Part shown: positions 34,039 to 39,627 of the stretch, in pieces | How the letters are laid out: each line of letters begins with the position of its first letter | Position numbering within the stretch: position 1 is the first letter of the stretch | Assembly (NCBI RefSeq): GCF_026552795.1 | Contig: NZ_JANFPI010000013.1 | Location: 1 to 39,627, forward strand | Direction: 5' to 3' | Source: Ectorhizobium quercum | GTDB lineage: Bacteria; Pseudomonadota; Alphaproteobacteria; Rhizobiales; Rhizobiaceae | Length of the DNA stretch: 39,627 nt | Made by a program: the position numbers and the translations under genes | The notes under the pieces: model-generated | The model's input: the letters and a program-made list of their open reading frames with translations, nothing else | Database searches by the model: none | What the model was told of the DNA's origin: nothing

Positions 34039-34536
34039 AGCCACTTTCCTTTCATTGGCCTGGGTTTCGACTGCCCTTCTGGGCGCGTCTGAAACCCTGC
34101 CTCGCGGCGAGCAGCAGGTGTGCAAGCGGAAGGAGGCTTCGCGGGGAACCGGCTGCACGGAGCGCGCTCGCGCGTGGAGGAAGCTGGGCGGAAGCCTCTT
34201 GAAGTGCGCCGAGGGCGGAGCCCTAAGCCTTCTCCTGATTGTTTCCGTTTAAGATTCGGCGGGACTTTCCGTTTCTTACGGGCTAAATTGCCCATAGAGC
34301 AGACGCGCTGCTCCGGGGCGTCGAAACCCCTGACTAGTGGTTGTTGCCGGCCGAAACGGCAACGCACTCCTTGACCTATGGTCGGGGAGCCTGTGGCGTA
34401 TACAACAGGCTTTCCGAGCTAAAGGCCATGGGGCCGTCTAGTCACGGTTTCGAACTCCCCGATCACCAGGGTTAAGCGAGGATTGTTTGCGGGGGCGCAC
34501 CGCGGACATCATCCTTCAGGCAGGGGAGACAAGCCG
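34039..34536. ncRNA. Structured non-coding region (498 nt), function unknown
   Basis: No credible gene, but repeated self-complementarity: GAGGCTTC (34133-34140) with GAAGCCTC (34191-34198); GTTGCCG (34343-34349) with CGGCAAC (34357-34363); GTCGGGGAG (34381-34389) with CTCCCCGAT (34455-34463), one G-U pair; and inside that, AGCCTGT (34388-34394) with ACAGGCT (34405-34411), sharing two bases with the outer arm. It ends just before the ribosome-binding site of the DUF2285 gene. It could be a leader RNA, a small RNA, or a protein-binding region. A minus-strand open frame here (34035-34367) is basic, low-complexity and unlikely to be a gene. Confidence 0.4.
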
Positions 34537-34836
34537 ATGCGTGTCCGGCCAGAACTCGATCCCGATGTCGAAGACGAGGCCCCGACCGGCCCCGACATCA
34601 CCATTTACGACGAAGAGCATTTCGTGACCTACCTGCGCCTGCTCGACGCCCAGACCGACAACGCCGACTGGACCGAAGTTGCCCGCATCGTGCTGCACCG
34701 CGATCCGGTTGCCGACGAAACGCGCTCCCGCCGGTGTTGGGAAAGCCATCTCGCCCGTGCGCGATGGATGACGAAGGTAGGCTATCGGCGGATACTGGAA
34801 CAAGCCGTGGAGGAAGCTCGTTGTGGCCAGCATTGA
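34537..34836 (+). CDS. DUF2285 family protein
   Basis: A 99-aa protein with the short DUF2285 pattern: DITIYDEEHFVTYLRLLDAQ, DWTEVARIVLHRDP and, near the end, HLARARWMTKVGYRRILEQA. These proteins are frequent in alphaproteobacterial ICEs and resemble DNA-binding regulators; the target is unknown. ATG 34537 follows GGGGAGA. It is on the plus strand, divergent from the adenine methyltransferase, with the structured region between the two. It is the intact relative of the frameshifted gene at 31928-32726. Confidence 0.72.
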   Translation: MRVRPELDPDVEDEAPTGPDITIYDEEHFVTYLRLLDAQTDNADWTEVARIVLHRDPVADETRSRRCWESHLARARWMTKVGYRRILEQAVEEARCGQH

Positions 34837-34903
34837 CGCGGCAGCATACCCAAAAGCACCTTAATGACACTTTGAACTCAAACTGGAAAATCGAATAGCC
34901 AGG

Positions 34904-35077
34904 ATGCTGCAAGGGCAACCGGCTTGTGATACCAACCTCGGCACAAACATTCAGGTCAGTCTGATTACTGGACCGCAACTTACTGAAATCAATATTCCAA
35001 TGCCCGAACGTTATTTCGGCGAAACTATAAGCAGGGTTTTAGAACTTATGAGGCATGGCGAAGCAATATTGTTCTAG
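34904..35077 (+). CDS. Very small ORF, possible gene fragment
   Basis: A 57-codon frame (MLQGQPACDTNLGTNIQVSL at the start, ending EAILF) in low-GC DNA. No ribosome-binding site stands out and no family is recognised. It may be the remains of a gene whose start has been lost, since the frame stays open upstream of the ATG to about 34870. The rest of 34837-35090 shows nothing else. Confidence 0.2.
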   Translation: MLQGQPACDTNLGTNIQVSLITGPQLTEINIPMPERYFGETISRVLELMRHGEAILF

Positions 35078-35090
35078 AGCTATCAGCTTT

Positions 35091-36128
35091 CTACTTTGCA
35101 TCTATATTTTCTGACAGTGACTGCGCCTTATTGATCGTCGTCTCCATCGCCTTTTTTACCGATGAATCGTATTCGGAAAGCGAAACCAGAAGTCGAGAGG
35201 TTGTCAATAGGAGATCAGATATTTGAGTTTTTCTCGCATCTTGAAAAACATTTCCGCTTGGCTCAAAGTTGATGAAAAGTTCAGCCAGCCTTTCCATCCA
35301 CCTTGGCTTCCCTGTAATCCACAAATCTTCGAACTCTCCGAAGCCCATAATATCAAACTTCCGGGACCCGGAACTTGCTATAACGAGCATTGCGTCTCCA
35401 ATTGCGGCCTGCCAGTCCCTGTATATCCATGTCTGATGTATTGAGAGAATTTCGATCAAACTACGTAATTCTGACCCTTGAATATCTAGGCGTACATCAT
35501 CTGATCCTGCATGCTCTTTAATTTCATGCAATATTTTTAAAATACACTCTTCAGCTTCATGAGCACTAAGGGTCCGCACACCCTTCGATTTCTCTGCACC
35601 AAGGGTTTTGTCCAAGATATTTTCGACACGTAAAGCTAGATATTCCTTCTCGATCTGCTCCGGATGCTTTACATGAAGTAAGTCCATAACTTTCTCTAGT
35701 CTCTGAATTTCTACGGACTTCCCGTCCGCTAGCACACTTCTGAACTCTCCCATCGCAACCCTGAGGCGGTCACTTTCCAGAAAATCCACTGAACGTAAAG
35801 TTAACAGTTCGCGTTCGAATCCGCGAAACCATGCTATTACCACAGCGAGCCTATACACAGTGCTGATGCGCTTGTATTCCGCATAGTTGGATGAACCGGC
35901 AGGTTGGCTAAGGTATGCTCCACGGCCTGGCTTGTTGATTATTTCATCCAATCGCCACAATAGGTCTTGCAGGGAAACTGCAATCGGACGCACGTAATCG
36001 CTATAAATTGCCTCTTCGGATTTCCGCTTCGTTCTCACCTCATTGATGCGAGGCAGGAATAAATCTCGCAAAAGTATGGTGATGAGGGCCGTTATTGCAC
36101 CAACAACGGCAGGGAGGATAACTATCAC
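35091..36128 (-). CDS. Low-GC membrane-anchored protein of unknown function
   Basis: A 345-aa protein. One N-terminal membrane helix (VILPAVVGAITALITILLRD) is followed by a basic stretch and a long, mostly helical soluble part (for example LQDLLWRLDEII, RLEKVMDLLHVKHPEQIEKE, ILKILHEIKEHAGS), probably cytoplasmic. No catalytic motif is seen. The DNA is far less GC-rich than the ICE backbone and the gene stands alone, so it is recent cargo. A defence or sensor role would fit such single-helix anchored proteins, but that is inference only. Confidence 0.65.
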   Translation of the reverse strand: MIVILPAVVGAITALITILLRDLFLPRINEVRTKRKSEEAIYSDYVRPIAVSLQDLLWRLDEIINKPGRGAYLSQPAGSSNYAEYKRISTVYRLAVVIAWFRGFERELLTLRSVDFLESDRLRVAMGEFRSVLADGKSVEIQRLEKVMDLLHVKHPEQIEKEYLALRVENILDKTLGAEKSKGVRTLSAHEAEECILKILHEIKEHAGSDDVRLDIQGSELRSLIEILSIHQTWIYRDWQAAIGDAMLVIASSGSRKFDIMGFGEFEDLWITGKPRWMERLAELFINFEPSGNVFQDARKTQISDLLLTTSRLLVSLSEYDSSVKKAMETTINKAQSLSENIDAK

Positions 36129-36169
36129 CCGACATCCCTTCTCTCATAGAGTTTTTATTTTCTACGCTC

Positions 36170-36441
36170 ATAAACCTTATGCCATGAGCGATTCCAAATT
36201 TTTAGGGCGCCCCACTGTCACTTCGTATTACACTTCCAAGAAGTTCGACCATGCAAGAGCGCCCGCCTTGTAGCAGATGAAATCTGTACAGGGTGCCTTC
36301 CTCCCTCATCGACGCTTGAGGTCCGCACCTTGGGCGTCTGCTTCTGCGTATCACCGCCGTTCAGTACCGCCTAGACTGGCACAGGCAGCGAACAACAGCC
36401 TCTCCCCGCATTACTACCGCTCGTGCCGTCCTGCAAAGGAG
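36170..36441 (-). other. Gene-free stretch; possible remnant of a group II intron 5' end
   Basis: The 313 nt between 36129 and 36441 hold no good gene. Read on the minus strand, the sequence has a GC-rich, stem-forming look, and one frame gives KVRTSSVDEGGRHPVQISSA, then TRRALLHGRTSWK and a stop. To me this resembles the leader and first codons of group II intron reverse transcriptases, but I am working from memory. No reverse-transcriptase body follows, so at best this is a remnant. Confidence 0.25.
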
Positions 36442-36705
36442 TCATTTGTCAACATCATGCGGGTGCATTCCAGCCTTGCCTTCGACGCCGAACATTTCCC
36501 GGAAGAGCTTCTCCGACCGTGCGATGCCTTCTTCGGTAAGCCAGACGGATTTCGCCTTGTTGACCGGATCGACGATGAAGCGCTTCTCGTGCAGCCGGTT
36601 CATCGCGCTCCAGTCGAACCCCTTCCAGGCGCGGCCGTCGCGGTCGAGCGTCAGGTAAAGCAGCGCGAGAATCGCGTCGTCTATCTTGTCCCTGTCGATC
36701 TCCAT
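36442..36705 (-). CDS. DUF6429 family protein
   Basis: An 87-aa protein recognised from MEIDRDKIDDAILALLYLTL, then RAWKGFDWSAMNRLHEKRFI and the C-terminal SVWLTEEGIARSEKLFREMF. The fold looks like a small winged helix. Family members are often found next to insertion sequences and other mobile DNA; function unknown. It diverges from the small gene at 36854, and the 148-nt gap between them must contain both promoters. Confidence 0.8.
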   Translation of the reverse strand: MEIDRDKIDDAILALLYLTLDRDGRAWKGFDWSAMNRLHEKRFIVDPVNKAKSVWLTEEGIARSEKLFREMFGVEGKAGMHPHDVDK

Positions 36706-36853
36706 TGCAGGATATTCTCCCGGTTACAGACCATCCCTTTTCTACGCCATGGTATCCTATTCACCGCACGGCTGCGATCAGGGGCTTTTCTTTCAAGCGC
36801 GAGCGGCTCTTCGATTGTCCCCGCCCCTTCCGGGCACGGGATTTCTGGAGACG

Positions 36854-37063
36854 ATGGCGCTCAAACGCGACAGGATCAGCATCGAGGTCTTCGGACCTTC
36901 GGCGGAGCCGGAACCGGCGCGGAGCGGTGCGAGCCGCGCCGACGAGGCGGTCCTGATCCTCGCCCGGCTGATCGGCCGCCAGATCGCCCGCGAGGAGTTC
37001 GAGCGCAAGCTGGCTGCCGAACGCAAGGCCGGAAGAAAGCGGCCGGAACCCGGCGATGCGTGA
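36854..37063 (+). CDS. Small charged hypothetical protein
   Basis: A 69-aa protein (MALKRDRISIEVFGPSAEPE at the start) with an Arg/Glu-rich helical C-terminal half (LIGRQIAREEFERKLAAERK). No family recognised. ATG 36854 follows TGGAG at short spacing. It lies on the same strand as, and just upstream of, the toxin-antitoxin pair, but that pair has its own promoter. Confidence 0.55.
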   Translation: MALKRDRISIEVFGPSAEPEPARSGASRADEAVLILARLIGRQIAREEFERKLAAERKAGRKRPEPGDA

Positions 37064-37071
37064 TGTTTCCC

Positions 37072-37099
37072 TTGCAATAAGACGCATTACACGTATAAT
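37072..37099 (+). promoter_or_regulatory. Promoter of the toxin-antitoxin operon, with palindromic operator
   Basis: TTGCAA (37072-37077) and TATAAT (37094-37099) are separated by 16 bp, a near-consensus sigma-70 promoter. The near-palindrome ATTAcACGTaTAAT (37086-37099) covers the -10, as expected for autorepression by a Phd/YefM-type antitoxin. The first gene starts about 30 nt downstream. Confidence 0.6.
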
Positions 37100-37129
37100 T
37101 CAGGCATCCCATTTGAAAGGATGCCCGCC

Positions 37130-37384
37130 ATGCCCTCAGTCGGTTCTCTGGAGTTTCAACGCAAGTTCGGCGACCACATGCATCAGGCGCAGCGCGAGCC
37201 GGTGGAGATCACCCGGCACGGGCGCCGCGAGTTCGTGCTGATGTCGGCCGACCACTATGACTGGCTCCGCGCCGCCGCGCAGCGGACCCACCGCACGGCG
37301 GATGCCGCCGATGTGGTGATCGACGCCGTGGAGCGGGCCGAGATGGACCCGGAACACGCCCATCTCGACGACCTGCTGAAGTAA
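37130..37384 (+). CDS. Phd/YefM-family antitoxin
   Basis: An 84-aa protein with the Phd/YefM pattern: SLEFQRKFGDHMHQAQREPV, EITRHGRREFVLMSADHYDW and an acidic C-terminal tail (VERAEMDPEHAHLDDLLK) that should wrap the toxin. It binds its own promoter and neutralises the toxin encoded 10 nt downstream. I chose the ATG at 37130, 9 nt after AAGGA; the ATG three codons earlier lies too close to the ribosome-binding site. Confidence 0.82.
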   Translation: MPSVGSLEFQRKFGDHMHQAQREPVEITRHGRREFVLMSADHYDWLRAAAQRTHRTADAADVVIDAVERAEMDPEHAHLDDLLK

Positions 37385-37394
37385 GGCGGGCGAC

Positions 37395-37820
37395 GTGGCG
37401 ATCCCTGAACCCAAGCCCGGCCTTGTCCTCCGCTACGATTACCTCTGGACGCATGAGGCTGCCGCCGGCCAGGATCAGGGCAAGGATCGCCCGACCTGCC
37501 TCGTCGCCGCGACCGATGCGCTTGTGCGCCCCCGCCATGTGGTGCTGCTGCCGATCACCCACACCCCGCCCTCCGGCGATACGGTCGGCATCGAGATCCC
37601 CTTGAGGGTGAAGCAGGCCATCGGCCTCGACGATGCGCCGAGCTGGGTGATCGTCTCGGAGCACAATATCGACGAATGGCCCAATGGCGGGCTGTCGCCG
37701 GTGCCCGGCAAGCCGGGCGAGTTCGCCTACGGCTTCATCCCGCCGGGGCTGTTTGCGAAGATCAGGGCCAGTTTCCTTGAACTGGCAAAGCAGAAGAAGA
37801 GCGGCGCGATGCACCGCTGA
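37395..37820 (+). CDS. PemK/MazF-like toxin
   Basis: A 141-aa protein with the PemK-like features of ICE-borne toxins: an N-terminal PKPGLVLRYDYLW, then RPTCLVAATD and VVLLPITHTPPSGDTVGIEI, and a closing FIPPGLFAKIRASFLEL. PemK/MazF toxins are mRNA endonucleases. The pairing with a Phd-type antitoxin is unusual but known in mixed toxin-antitoxin systems. It starts with GTG at 37395, 10 nt after the antitoxin stop, so the two are co-transcribed. Residue-level catalytic assignment is not possible by eye. Confidence 0.72.
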   Translation: MAIPEPKPGLVLRYDYLWTHEAAAGQDQGKDRPTCLVAATDALVRPRHVVLLPITHTPPSGDTVGIEIPLRVKQAIGLDDAPSWVIVSEHNIDEWPNGGLSPVPGKPGEFAYGFIPPGLFAKIRASFLELAKQKKSGAMHR

Positions 37821-37846
37821 CCATGGAGTTCTGAAAGGATCGACCG

Positions 37847-39577
<1,731 letters not shown>

Positions 39578-39627
39578 TTATGGTTTTGCCTTTGGGCGTT
39601 TTTCTGCCTGGGTCCGCGTTTTTTGTT

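Noticed and set aside
34035..34367. Minus-strand open frame of 110 codons upstream of the adenine methyltransferase
   Set aside because: Very basic sequence (Arg/Lys/Pro-rich) matching the stem-rich non-coding DNA, and it overlaps the methyltransferase ribosome-binding site.

Overview
The window is almost exactly one integrative and conjugative element (ICE) of about 39.2 kb, sitting in a tRNA-fMet gene of a GC-rich alphaproteobacterium (Rhizobiales- or sphingomonad-like; inferred from base composition, the Trb/RepA/DUF736/DUF2840/DUF2274 gene set and the tRNA). The proposed ends are a 13-bp direct repeat at 337-349 and 39501-39513. This repeat is the 3' end of the tRNA-fMet gene, including its CCA. 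Left of 337 is host flank: the tail of an IS3-family transposase and, downstream of where the tRNA gene used to end, what looks like its original terminator.

Layout inside the element. Next to the left end lies a large sirtuin-like protein (437-4051), a probable anti-phage defence gene in lower-GC DNA. The mating-pair-formation and coupling genes follow on the minus strand: traG, a CopG-type gene, trbB, C, D, E, J, a trbK-like gene, trbL, F, G, I and a DUF2274 gene, most overlapping by 4 nt. A LysR-type gene lies upstream of traG. A complete cecR-ybhGFSR-like drug-efflux operon (17.75-23.43 kb), on the opposite strand, separates this block from the DNA-processing block. That second block is also on the minus strand: HTH protein, RepA, C5 DNA methyltransferase, DUF2840, TraF peptidase, DUF736, lytic transglycosylase and a DUF3363 relaxase. 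The relaxase is preceded by a 313-nt gap with inverted repeats and a nic-like sequence, the best oriT candidate. The 3' end of repA carries iteron-like repeats and a pair of inverted DnaA boxes, a likely origin for the excised circle.

The 31-37 kb stretch is accessory: a HEPN-motif protein, a frameshifted DUF6499-DUF2285 gene, an adenine methyltransferase, an intact DUF2285 gene, a long structured non-coding stretch, a low-GC membrane-anchored protein and a DUF6429 gene. The right end holds a Phd/PemK-like toxin-antitoxin pair and a large serine recombinase whose last codons run antisense into the tRNA gene.

How it fits together: the serine recombinase excises the element, RepA may maintain the circle, relaxase and TraG deliver it through the Trb channel, and the toxin-antitoxin pair stabilises it. 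The efflux operon, sirtuin-like and HEPN proteins and two methyltransferases are cargo. The most striking observations are the recombinase C-terminus that should change between integrated and circular forms, the oriT and replication-origin candidates, a C5 methyltransferase whose target-recognition region looks coding in a different frame from its two ends, and the sirtuin-like defence candidate beside the attachment site.
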